Positions 1 to 6,055 of a stretch of DNA of 8,001 nucleotides are shown here, one piece after another (the stretch's first letter is position 1; every line of letters starts with the position of its first letter). The stretch lies in NCBI GenBank assembly GCA_030043405.1, contig JASHXS010000141.1, positions 1 to 8,001 of the forward strand, given 5' to 3'. The position numbers and the translations under genes were made by a program. Source of the DNA: Thermoplasmata archaeon. Its GTDB lineage: Archaea > Thermoplasmatota > Thermoplasmata > Lutacidiplasmatales > UBA184. The notes under the pieces were generated by a model. The model ran no database searches, was not told where the DNA came from, and worked only from the letters and a program-made list of their open reading frames with translations.

Positions 1-29
1 ATCCGCACCCGGGTCCCCCGCCGCGCTCG

Positions 30-644
30 ATGACGACGTCCGCGTATCGCTACATGGCCCGGTCGTTCCGGGATACCCTCGGCGACGAGGGGGCGGTGCT
101 GCGGCACGAGCGGCTGCTCGCGTGGCGCCAAGACCACACGGTGACCCGGCTCGAGCATCCGACCCGGCTCGACCGAGCCCGCGCCCTCGGCTTCCGGGCG
201 AAGGGCGGCTACCTCGTCGTTCGCGTCCGCGTCCGCCGGGGCGGGCAACGCAAGCGGGCGATCATCGCGGGCCGCCGCCCCAAGCACAAGGGGGTGCTCC
301 GGATGACGCTCTCGAAGAGTCTCCAGCGCATCGCCGAGGAGCGGGCGGCGAAGCACTACCCGAACCTCGAGGTCCTCAATTCCTACTGGGTCGGGGAGGA
401 CGGGAAGCAGAAGTTCTTTGAGATCATCCTGGTCGACCCGGACCACCCGGAGATCCTCGCGGACCCGCAGATCAACTGGATCGCCGCGCCGACGCAGCGC
501 GGGCGCGCCTATCGGGGCCTGACGAGCGCGGGCCGCGAGGGCCGTGGACTCCGCTGGAAGGGGAAGGGCGCCGAACGATTCCGCCCGTCCCGCGCCGCGA
601 ACCGCCGCCCCCTGCGGCACACCCAGACGAAGGTCATTCCGTAG
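30..644 (+). CDS. rpl15e: Large-subunit ribosomal protein L15e
   Basis: This is a structural protein of the archaeal 50S subunit, shared with eukaryotes and absent from bacteria. The 204-residue length fits the family. Visible family blocks are the N-terminal SAYRYMARSF segment, the PTRLDRARALGFRAKGG stretch at about residues 44-60, the basic VVRVRVRRGGQRKR block near 63-76, and the SYWVGEDGKQKFFEIILVDP signature near 118-137. The C-terminus is rich in Arg and Lys, as expected for rRNA binding. The ATG at 30 gives the usual N-terminus beginning just before SAY. Only 29 bases lie upstream, with no clear ribosome binding site or TATA box, so a leaderless or upstream promoter cannot be judged. 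Its last 11 bases overlap the end of the convergent Toprim gene. The identification is secure. Confidence 0.97.
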   Translation: MTTSAYRYMARSFRDTLGDEGAVLRHERLLAWRQDHTVTRLEHPTRLDRARALGFRAKGGYLVVRVRVRRGGQRKRAIIAGRRPKHKGVLRMTLSKSLQRIAEERAAKHYPNLEVLNSYWVGEDGKQKFFEIILVDPDHPEILADPQINWIAAPTQRGRAYRGLTSAGREGRGLRWKGKGAERFRPSRAANRRPLRHTQTKVIP

Positions 645-1101
645 GCCGGTCGGCGCCGTCGGCGTCCTCGAGTCGGCGCTCGATCGTGTCGTTCTCGGCT
701 TCCGCGATGCGACGCGCCCAACCATAGAGCCCTTCGACGTGGACGAGCTCGCCCCGGAGGACCACGGCGAGCCGGCGACGCGTCTCGAGGTCCAGCTCGA
801 CCCGCTCGGCGTTCAGGAACTCAGCCAGTCGATGGGCCAGGTGACCGCCTTCGGTGTCCCAGTCCGTCAGGATGACCACTCGGCGCCCGCGGCGGACCAG
901 CGACTGCGCTGTCTCGGCCATGGTGCGACCCGCGTGCAACACCGCGACCGCCCCCGGCAGCCCGAGCCGCCGCACGGATCGGCGGTCGCGTACCCCCTCG
1001 ACCACCACGACGGTCCCCGGCTCGGCACTGACGAGCCGGAGCCGTTGCCAGAGCTCGACGAACTCGTCGAGCGCCTCCCGGGCGTCGTTCCCCTCGCGCA
1101 T
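634..1101 (-). CDS. Small Toprim-domain protein (UPF0292-like)
   Basis: This 155-residue protein consists of little more than a Toprim fold, the metal-binding domain found in DnaG primases, topoisomerases and related nucleases. The two expected acidic motifs are present: a glutamate in VVVVEGVRDRRSVRRLG (E35) and the DxD motif in VVILTDWDTEGGHLA (D80, D82). This matches the archaeal 'small primase-like' family known as UPF0292, whose biochemical role is not established; a role in nucleic-acid processing is inferred from the fold. The frame stays open far upstream, but the ATG at 1101 begins a helical segment (REALDEFVELWQRL) typical of the family, and no in-frame ATG, GTG or TTG lies between it and the CTATAG box. 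No Shine-Dalgarno sequence is close to the start. It converges on rpl15e with an 11-bp overlap and diverges from gins. Confidence 0.88.
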   Translation of the reverse strand: MREGNDAREALDEFVELWQRLRLVSAEPGTVVVVEGVRDRRSVRRLGLPGAVAVLHAGRTMAETAQSLVRRGRRVVILTDWDTEGGHLAHRLAEFLNAERVELDLETRRRLAVVLRGELVHVEGLYGWARRIAEAENDTIERRLEDADGADRPTE

Positions 1102-1160
1102 CGCCGTACCGCCCGGGGAAGGTGGGCGCCCCCGGTCGGCTCGGGCCCAGACCGCACACC

Positions 1161-1169
1161 TCCTATAGT
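1161..1169. promoter_or_regulatory. Possible shared divergent TATA element (CTATAG)
   Basis: The sequence TCCTATAGT contains the perfect palindrome CTATAG, an A/T-rich island inside a G+C-rich 98-bp gap between two divergent genes. On the plus strand it lies about 35 bases before the gins ATG, which would give a very short leader. On the minus strand it lies about 63 bases before the Toprim ATG, giving a leader of roughly 35-40 bases. Archaeal TATA boxes usually sit about 26 bases before the transcription start. It is only a moderate match to the usual consensus, and no BRE is clearly visible. Confidence 0.35.
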
Positions 1170-1199
1170 CCTTCGTCGCTGGACCCTCTCCCCACGAAC

Positions 1200-1865
1200 A
1201 TGCCCGACCACTTCTCGCTCCTGCTCGAGTGGCGTCGCAACGAGGCGGCCACCCGCGGACTGGCGAAGCTCCCGCACGACTTCTACGCGGCGACGACCAG
1301 CTACCTCGCCGAGGTACGGCAGTCGTACGAAGCCGACCTTCGCGAGAACCCCTCGGGCCGAAAGGGCGACCTCTCCCGCCAGACGTACCAGCGGGCCAGC
1401 CAGGTGGCCCGCGACATCGTCGAGGGACGGGCGCAGAAGGTCCTGGCCGCCGCCTTCCAGGCCAGCATCGGAGGGAGTCGCGACCTACCCAACGCCCTCC
1501 CCGACGAGCGGGCGATGTACGATCGGATCGTCGGTACTCTCCTCGACTACCGCCGACACACGAGCCCGTACCTCGAAACGGGCCCGGCGCCGGGCGGCCC
1601 CGCCTCGCCTCCCCCGTCGTTGCCGCCCGCCGAGGTCCGAGCCGGCCCCACAGCGGCCCCGGCCCCCTCCCCGCGCGCACCGGCTCCGCCGGCGACCGCG
1701 TACGTACGGATCCTCAAGGACGGTCGGCCGCTCGAGGTCGGGTCGGAAACGATCGACCTGCGGGCCGAGGACGTGCTCTCCTTGCCCGAGGACAAGGCCC
1801 GGCTTCTGGTCGCGGGCCGGGTCGCCGAAGCGATCGTCCCGCCGGCACGACCGAACGTTACCTAG
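1200..1865 (+). CDS. gins15: GINS complex subunit, Gins51/Gins15 type
   Basis: The product is a subunit of the GINS complex, which joins MCM and the Cdc45/GAN partner in the archaeal replicative helicase. The 221-residue protein has the family's two-part layout. A helical A domain occupies about residues 1-125 and contains the conserved basic and aromatic stretch around RKGDLSRQTYQRASQVARDI. A small C-terminal beta-rich B domain covers about 168-213, with YVRILKDGRPLEVG followed by DLRAEDVLSLPEDKARLLV, a typical Gins51 ending. Between them lies a Pro/Ala-rich linker at about 127-167. A domain first and B domain last is the Gins51 order. The ATG at 1200 is chosen because the A domain starts there, and the CTATAG box about 35 bases upstream would be cut off from a longer form starting at 1122. 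No Shine-Dalgarno is present, consistent with a short or absent leader. Confidence 0.92.
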   Translation: MPDHFSLLLEWRRNEAATRGLAKLPHDFYAATTSYLAEVRQSYEADLRENPSGRKGDLSRQTYQRASQVARDIVEGRAQKVLAAAFQASIGGSRDLPNALPDERAMYDRIVGTLLDYRRHTSPYLETGPAPGGPASPPPSLPPAEVRAGPTAAPAPSPRAPAPPATAYVRILKDGRPLEVGSETIDLRAEDVLSLPEDKARLLVAGRVAEAIVPPARPNVT

Positions 1866-2994
1866 GTGGCGACGCCCGAGCCGCCTCCCCTCCGGGGAGG
1901 AACTCGAGTACTCGGAACCGCTCGAAGCCGAAGAGGAGACTTTTCACCGCCAGGCGGAGCCTCACCTCGGCCTCCGCGTCCGGCGCGGCCGATATCGCCG
2001 TCTGGAGCAGGCGCTCGAAACCCCAGGCGCCCAACGCCTCGGACTGACGCCGGTCGGCGAGCAGGGAAAGTCCGGCCGTGGCCGCGACCGACCGGATCCG
2101 GGAGAAGTTCACGAACGCGCTCAGGTCCGTCTCCCCGGGTGCGGCCCGCGGATCGCCGCCGGTGCGGTGAGCCCGCACCGCGGCCAGCGTTCCCTCGGGA
2201 TGGGCCCGGACGAGCTCCGACTCCTCCATCCCGTAATCCAGGGCGACGAAGACGCCACGCACCAGGTGGTCGGCGACTTCCCGGACGATCCCTTCCGCCC
2301 GCGGCGAGACTTCGAGGATCGTGCCGGGTTCGACGTCCGTCGGCAGGGCCGGTCCTGGGACTTCGGCCAGGGCCGGCTCCTCCGCCGGGACGACCCGATC
2401 GCCGTCGAGCCGGACCCCGAGCTCCGTCCAGCCGTCCCCGGCCCGGCGGAGCCGCCGGATCGGTTGGGCGTCCAGGAGTTCGTTCGCGACCACGACGCCT
2501 TCGAATGGCCCCAAGGTCGCGACGGAGTCCCGGCTCTGCAGCGAGAGGCCGAGGGGGCGGGCGACACCGCCGATGGCGGCGGCGGCCGCCGACTCCCGGG
2601 TCGGCGAGCGTTCTACGACGGTCACCTCAATCCCCGGGAGCTCGTCGGGGTACCGGGCGAGCTGCGTGAGACAATCGCGCAGCAGTCGACCGTCGCCCGA
2701 ACCGAGTTCCACGAGGTGGAACGGACGGCCGGGGTCCAGCTGGCGTCGCACTTCGCGGACTCGTTCCGCGAGGGCGGCGCCGAACAGGGGGGTGACGTGG
2801 GCGGCCGTGTAGAAGTCGCCGGCCCCGCCGAAGGGCGAGGGCGATCGCTGGTAGTACCCGACCTCGTCTGCGTATAGCGCGACGTCCATGAACCGGTCGA
2901 AGGGGATGAATCCCTTCTCGTCGGCGGCGTCTTCGAGTCGGGCCCGAAGTCGGGGCTCGACGTCTCGCGACGCGGGGCTCGACTCGTCGGGCAT
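1858..2994 (-). CDS. SAM-dependent methyltransferase, MidA/NDUFAF7 family
   Basis: This 378-residue protein belongs to the COG1565 (DUF185, MidA/NDUFAF7) class I methyltransferases. The mitochondrial member dimethylates an arginine of the 49-kDa subunit of respiratory complex I during assembly. Visible family marks are FMDVALYADEVGYY at about residues 35-48, GDFYTAAHVTPLFG at 59-72, the SAM-binding loop LVELGSGDG at 94-102, VVVANELLDAQP at 167-178, ALDYG at 251-255, and GETDLSAFVNF at 287-297. All signature blocks are present and the length is normal, so it looks functional. The ATG at 2994 is 19 bases after the PAC2 stop; GAGGG lies rather far upstream, so the binding site is weak. Its 3' end overlaps gins by 8 bp. 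A complex I target in this archaeon is inferred from the family and is not shown by the sequence. Confidence 0.9.
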   Translation of the reverse strand: MPDESSPASRDVEPRLRARLEDAADEKGFIPFDRFMDVALYADEVGYYQRSPSPFGGAGDFYTAAHVTPLFGAALAERVREVRRQLDPGRPFHLVELGSGDGRLLRDCLTQLARYPDELPGIEVTVVERSPTRESAAAAAIGGVARPLGLSLQSRDSVATLGPFEGVVVANELLDAQPIRRLRRAGDGWTELGVRLDGDRVVPAEEPALAEVPGPALPTDVEPGTILEVSPRAEGIVREVADHLVRGVFVALDYGMEESELVRAHPEGTLAAVRAHRTGGDPRAAPGETDLSAFVNFSRIRSVAATAGLSLLADRRQSEALGAWGFERLLQTAISAAPDAEAEVRLRLAVKSLLFGFERFRVLEFLPGGEAARASPPR

Positions 2995-3013
2995 CGGCGG
3001 ACCGGCCGCGCCC

Positions 3014-3799
3014 TCAGCCGATGTAGCCGAGGTCCTCGCGGGGGGCGGAGGGGCCGCTGGGCAGGCCCTCCGAGGTTCGCTGCTCGGCTTCCTGCACCTT
3101 GTGGGCGATGCGGTCGATCTCCTGGGCCTTCGCCTCGAGCGCGGTGAAATCGATGTCGAGCGAGAGGGTGCTCACGAGCACCTTGAGGACCGCTTCCGCG
3201 CTCCGCGGGTCGACGAAATAGCCGCTCGTCTCCCCCATGAGGCACACGCCTTCCATCTGGTAGAGGCGCCCCAGACCGAGGAAGAGCCCGCTCGCCCCGA
3301 TGAGGCCGCCCCCGGGGTCGTTCCGGGAGAAGACGACGCCGTGCTTCTTCATCGCCTCCACGCGCGCCGGGCTGGTCGCGGCGCCCAGGACCCGCGGGGT
3401 TTCGACGACCTTGCCCTGCGCGAATCCGGCCAGCGTGAACACTTCCCGGACCCCGAGCTTCGCACAGAACTCGAGGACCCGCTCCGTGATCTCGTACTGT
3501 CCTTCCGGCGAGATCCCCTGGTAGTCCCCGCCGAGCACGAGCAGGTCGCGTCCCCCCGGGCGGGGGGAGCGCCAGTACGACAGGTCATTCGAGACGAGCC
3601 GAATGATCCCCTCCTCGCTGACGTACACCTGGGGCGGGAAGAACTTCGAGAAGATCGTGGCGAGCGGCTTCGTCGGGAGCTGGTCCCGGAGGTAGTCCGC
3701 CGCCAGCTTCCCAACGTTCCCGACGCCCGGTAACCCCTCGATCAACACGGGGTTCCGGAGCTCGACCTTCTCGAGGGGGCGGATGACGACGTCCTCCAC
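3014..3799 (-). CDS. PAC2-family protein (archaeal proteasome assembly chaperone-like)
   Basis: This 261-residue protein is a member of the PAC2 family (COG2047-like), related to eukaryotic proteasome assembly chaperones and to archaeal PbaA/PbaB. Clear family motifs are LIEGLPGVGNVGKLAADYL at about residues 19-37, FFPPQVYV at 53-60, GGDYQGISPEGQYEI at 90-104, LAGFAQGKVVETPRVLGAATS at about 123-143, GLIGASGLFLGLG at 165-177, and CLMGETSGYFVDPRSAEAVL at 186-205. A helical, charged C-terminus follows and ends in GYIG. The GTG start at 3799 is supported by GAGGAAA six bases upstream and by alignment of the first conserved block near residue 10; no ATG is available. The gene follows the KaiC-like trio after 47 bp and precedes the MidA-type gene by 19 bp. 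The family is certain; the exact client complex is not. Confidence 0.93.
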   Translation of the reverse strand: MEDVVIRPLEKVELRNPVLIEGLPGVGNVGKLAADYLRDQLPTKPLATIFSKFFPPQVYVSEEGIIRLVSNDLSYWRSPRPGGRDLLVLGGDYQGISPEGQYEITERVLEFCAKLGVREVFTLAGFAQGKVVETPRVLGAATSPARVEAMKKHGVVFSRNDPGGGLIGASGLFLGLGRLYQMEGVCLMGETSGYFVDPRSAEAVLKVLVSTLSLDIDFTALEAKAQEIDRIAHKVQEAEQRTSEGLPSGPSAPREDLGYIG

Positions 3800-3802
3800 A
3801 GG

Positions 3803-3809
3803 TTTCCTC
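3803..3809 (-). promoter_or_regulatory. Ribosome binding site of the PAC2 gene
   Basis: On the minus strand this reads GAGGAAA, with its GAGG core six bases before the GTG codon at 3799. It is one of the better Shine-Dalgarno matches in the window and decides the GTG start for a gene that otherwise has no ATG near its conserved N-terminus. Confidence 0.6.
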
Positions 3810-3846
3810 GTCCTCGAACAGCCGGCCGAGGTCGATAAGGTTGCGG

Positions 3847-4632
3847 TTACGGGGACGTAGGCCGGTGTACCGCGGGAGGGTCGGCCCCGGGGTCCACGAC
3901 CCAGCCCTGCTCGGTGACCCGGGCCCGGGCGATCTGCTGGAGGTCGGGACGGTTCCGGACCTTCTCGACCGAGAGGGTATGCTCGTACTTCCGCCCCTGG
4001 GGGGTCGCGCGCAGGTCCACCACGACGTCCGCGAGGTCCTCGAGGGCCCCGACCACGCGCGTGTCGTGGGCGCGGGAGTGGACCGCCAGCATCGCGTGCC
4101 CACCGATCGTCTGGCAGCGGAACCGGATCTGCCGGGCCACGGTGGTCACGTCCGCCGGGCTCAGTACTTCGAAGAAGAAATCGACGGAGTCCAGGACCAG
4201 CCGGAACGGCGTATCGATCGCCGCGAGGTCGCTCAGCATACGGCTGGTCAGGCTGAACGCCGAGCCGGTGTGGCCCGAGGGAGAGTCGCCGGTGATCTGG
4301 GCCAAGGAGAGGCCCTTCTCCCGGGCGGTCGCGACCTCCAGCCCCCGGATGAGGACCCGCTCGTAGTACTCGTCGGCGAGGTTGACGACCTGGATCGAGG
4401 AGGGGTCCCAGCCGAAGTCCTCGAACGCCTTCTTGACGTCGATCGTGCGCTCGTACGTCGTGTAGAACAGGACGGGCAGGCTGCCGACCCCCGCGTGCGC
4501 GAACTGCTTCGCGAGCAGCGGCGCGCCGGACGCGGACGACCCGGTGAGCACGGCGAGCCAGCCGGGCGGGAGCGCGGTCGAGATCGGGCCGTCGACCTCG
4601 GGGATCCCGAAGATGCGGTGCGGGTCGACCAT
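3847..4632 (-). CDS. KaiC/RAD55-like protein with degenerate Walker A
   Basis: This 261-residue protein keeps the RecA/KaiC-like layout but appears to have lost ATP hydrolysis. The beta strand before the P-loop is intact (GWLAVLT), but the loop reads GSSASGAP at residues 31-38 where the family has GxxGxGK[ST]; the lysine is alanine and the next residue is proline. The helix after it (LLAKQFA) is retained. The Walker B-like strand RLVLDSVDFF has D148, and the strand MLAVHSRAHD near 181-190 matches the fold's next core strand. Near the end, SVEKVRNRPD lies where KaiC proteins have KMRG. The ATG follows the stop of the preceding KaiC-like gene by two bases with no strong Shine-Dalgarno, so translation is probably coupled. 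It is best read as a non-catalytic partner of the intact KaiC encoded in the same cluster. Similar divergence exists in RAD55/GvpD-like archaeal proteins; the role here is unknown. Confidence 0.82.
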   Translation of the reverse strand: MVDPHRIFGIPEVDGPISTALPPGWLAVLTGSSASGAPLLAKQFAHAGVGSLPVLFYTTYERTIDVKKAFEDFGWDPSSIQVVNLADEYYERVLIRGLEVATAREKGLSLAQITGDSPSGHTGSAFSLTSRMLSDLAAIDTPFRLVLDSVDFFFEVLSPADVTTVARQIRFRCQTIGGHAMLAVHSRAHDTRVVGALEDLADVVVDLRATPQGRKYEHTLSVEKVRNRPDLQQIARARVTEQGWVVDPGADPPAVHRPTSP

Positions 4633-4634
4633 GC

Positions 4635-5216
4635 TCAGGTGCCCGCCCGGGCAACGTCGATCGCCTCGTCGACGACGAGGTTCAGCATCGCCTCGACCGA
4701 CGACCCTTCCTCGTCGGACGTCTCGAGCACGACCGTGAGCACGTTGCGCGTCTTCAGGGTGTTGATGAGGATGTGGAAGAACTCGGAGAGGAGGTCCGGC
4801 GGGTTGTGGATGGCCAGGGAGTTGACGCTGTCGATGACGACGATGGACCGGGGGTGGGGGAACTTTCGGAGTAGGTATTCCACCCGCAGCATGATCGACT
4901 CGAGCGCCCGGGGACTCTCGATGTACGTCGCGTTCGGTAGCGGGTTCGTGTAGTTCATCATGATGTGGCTGATCGCATCGATGAACGAGATGCGGTCCTC
5001 GGGCACGTCCAGGGCCTGGGCGAGGCTCCAGACGAACGAGGCGGGGTTCGTCACGGCGACGTAGATGGTGTGGGCGTCGGTCTCGCTGCCGACGTCGCGC
5101 AGCGTGGCGTTCAGCACGGCGAAGTAATGGTCCGCGTATTCCCGCGGGTCGAGTTTGAGCGTGACGGCGCTCCCGCCCGGGAGCCCCCGGAGTCGCTCGC
5201 CGATGTCAATCGGCAT
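4635..5216 (-). CDS. Short KaiC-like protein lacking a P-loop
   Basis: This 193-residue protein looks like a reduced RecA/KaiC-type domain. At the place of the P-loop the sequence is VTLKLDPREYADHYFAVL (about residues 18-35), with no glycine-rich loop or GK[ST]. The Walker B-like strand SIVVIDSVNSL (124-134, D129) and the following strand VLTVVLETSDEE are well kept, as is the pattern IYVAVTNPASFVWSLA near 51-66, equivalent to the strand and helix after the P-loop in KaiC relatives. The first ATG at 5216 has a strong GAGGGAGGG nine bases upstream, inside the end of the KaiC gene. It starts three bases after that gene's stop and ends two bases before the next gene's ATG. A non-catalytic subunit of a KaiC assembly is the simplest reading; the family assignment rests on fold pattern and context, not on a diagnostic motif. 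Confidence 0.75.
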   Translation of the reverse strand: MPIDIGERLRGLPGGSAVTLKLDPREYADHYFAVLNATLRDVGSETDAHTIYVAVTNPASFVWSLAQALDVPEDRISFIDAISHIMMNYTNPLPNATYIESPRALESIMLRVEYLLRKFPHPRSIVVIDSVNSLAIHNPPDLLSEFFHILINTLKTRNVLTVVLETSDEEGSSVEAMLNLVVDEAIDVARAGT

Positions 5217-5219
5217 CCT

Positions 5220-6032
5220 CTACATCCCTCCCTCGGGGCGTCCGCCCTTGAGGTGCGGCGCGAGCAACATCCCGATCGGGGTGAGCTCGACCACGTACTG
5301 GGCCTGCGAGTGCGCGGTACCGCGCATCTTGATCACCTGCAGGACCCGGAGGATGTCCCCCTGCCGACGGGCGTTCCACAGCAGAATGACACCGTCCACG
5401 ATCGCCTCCTCCACGCCGTGGAGGGAGTACCGTCCCGGGGTGGGTCCGATCTCCGACACGAGCAGCGACGTGCAACCGGCTTCGCTCAGCTCCTGCCCCA
5501 GTCGGAGCATGAAGTCCCGGATCCGCTCGTCGCGGCGGATCCGATAGCAGACGGACGTGAGACTATCGAGGACGAGGCGTTTGATCCCGAGGCTCCGGAC
5601 CAGGTCACGGATCGTGCGGATGAGGATCGCGATCTCGTCCGGTGTGAGCTCCTCGTGCTCCAGGCCCAGCCGCTCGTACAGGACGGGAAGGTCGACGAAC
5701 ACCAGCGAACCGTTCGTGACCAGGTCGGTCCGGAAGAATTCGAACGTCGAAAGGTTCTGGATCAGCTTGTCCGACGACTCGGTCACCGAGACGAAGAGCG
5801 ACCGCTCGCCCCGCTCGGCCCCTCGCACGAGGAACTCGAGGCTGAGCGTGGTCTTGCCCGTGCCCACGCTCCCGGCGACAAGGACCATGTTGCCGCGGGG
5901 CACCCCGCCGTAGAGAATGTTGTCGAGCCCCTCGACGCCCGTCGCGCAACGGTCGAGAACCGTCGCGGGCGCCATCAGCCCGCCCCCCGACGGCGCTGGC
6001 GGCTCGGGAGCGGCCTCCGGCGGAGCCTCCAT
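5220..6032 (-). CDS. KaiC-family ATPase with intact P-loop
   Basis: This 270-residue single-domain KaiC/RAD55-like ATPase (COG0467) has every catalytic element. Using the ATG at 6032, the family entry motif CATGVEGLDNILYGGVPRG spans about residues 29-47, Walker A GSVGTGKT 54-61, and the acidic position after the next strand SVTESSDKL 82-90 (E85, only one of the usual two glutamates). Walker B is RLVLDSLTSV (152-161, D156), and IKMRGTAHS near 234-242 matches the KaiC 'KMRG' segment that reaches the neighbouring subunit. It probably forms a ring or filament with ATP bound between subunits. The start is uncertain: ATG at 6032 adds a Pro/Ala-rich tail, while ATG at 5975 begins directly at the domain; neither has a good Shine-Dalgarno. 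The lower G+C of the bases just before 6032 favours the longer form. It follows the HerA/TraG-like gene by 23 bp and precedes two non-catalytic relatives. Confidence 0.9.
   Translation of the reverse strand: MEAPPEAAPEPPAPSGGGLMAPATVLDRCATGVEGLDNILYGGVPRGNMVLVAGSVGTGKTTLSLEFLVRGAERGERSLFVSVTESSDKLIQNLSTFEFFRTDLVTNGSLVFVDLPVLYERLGLEHEELTPDEIAILIRTIRDLVRSLGIKRLVLDSLTSVCYRIRRDERIRDFMLRLGQELSEAGCTSLLVSEIGPTPGRYSLHGVEEAIVDGVILLWNARRQGDILRVLQVIKMRGTAHSQAQYVVELTPIGMLLAPHLKGGRPEGGM
5226..5234 (-). promoter_or_regulatory. Ribosome binding site inside the end of the KaiC gene
   Basis: On the minus strand this reads GAGGGAGGG and encodes the last Glu-Gly-Gly residues of the upstream KaiC-like protein. 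It lies nine bases before the ATG at 5216, so termination of the first gene and initiation of the second are probably coupled. The ATG that is the last sense codon of KaiC (5223-5225) is out of use as a start because a stop codon follows immediately. Confidence 0.6.
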
Positions 6033-6055
6033 CGGTAAAACGAGCCAGCCCGAGA

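Noticed and set aside
1102..1680. Longer form of the Toprim protein starting up to 1680
   Set aside because: The extra N-terminus would be antisense to gins and is Arg/Gly/Pro-rich without any domain; the family begins near the ATG at 1101.
544..2877. A 777-codon plus-strand open frame
   Set aside because: It runs across rpl15e, antisense to the Toprim gene, through gins in another frame and antisense to the methyltransferase, all of which have clear family motifs. Its own translation shows no recognisable domain; long chance frames are common at this G+C content.
3841..4953. A 370-codon plus-strand open frame
   Set aside because: It is antisense to the two degenerate KaiC-like genes and translates to charged low-complexity sequence without motifs.
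4965..6038. A 357-codon plus-strand open frame
   Set aside because: It is antisense to the intact KaiC gene and the start of the next one; its product is rich in Asp, Arg and Glu with no domain.
6033..6055. Possible promoter between the motor ATPase and KaiC genes
   Set aside because: The short gap contains TTTTACC on the minus strand but no convincing TATA element at the right distance; co-transcription is simpler.
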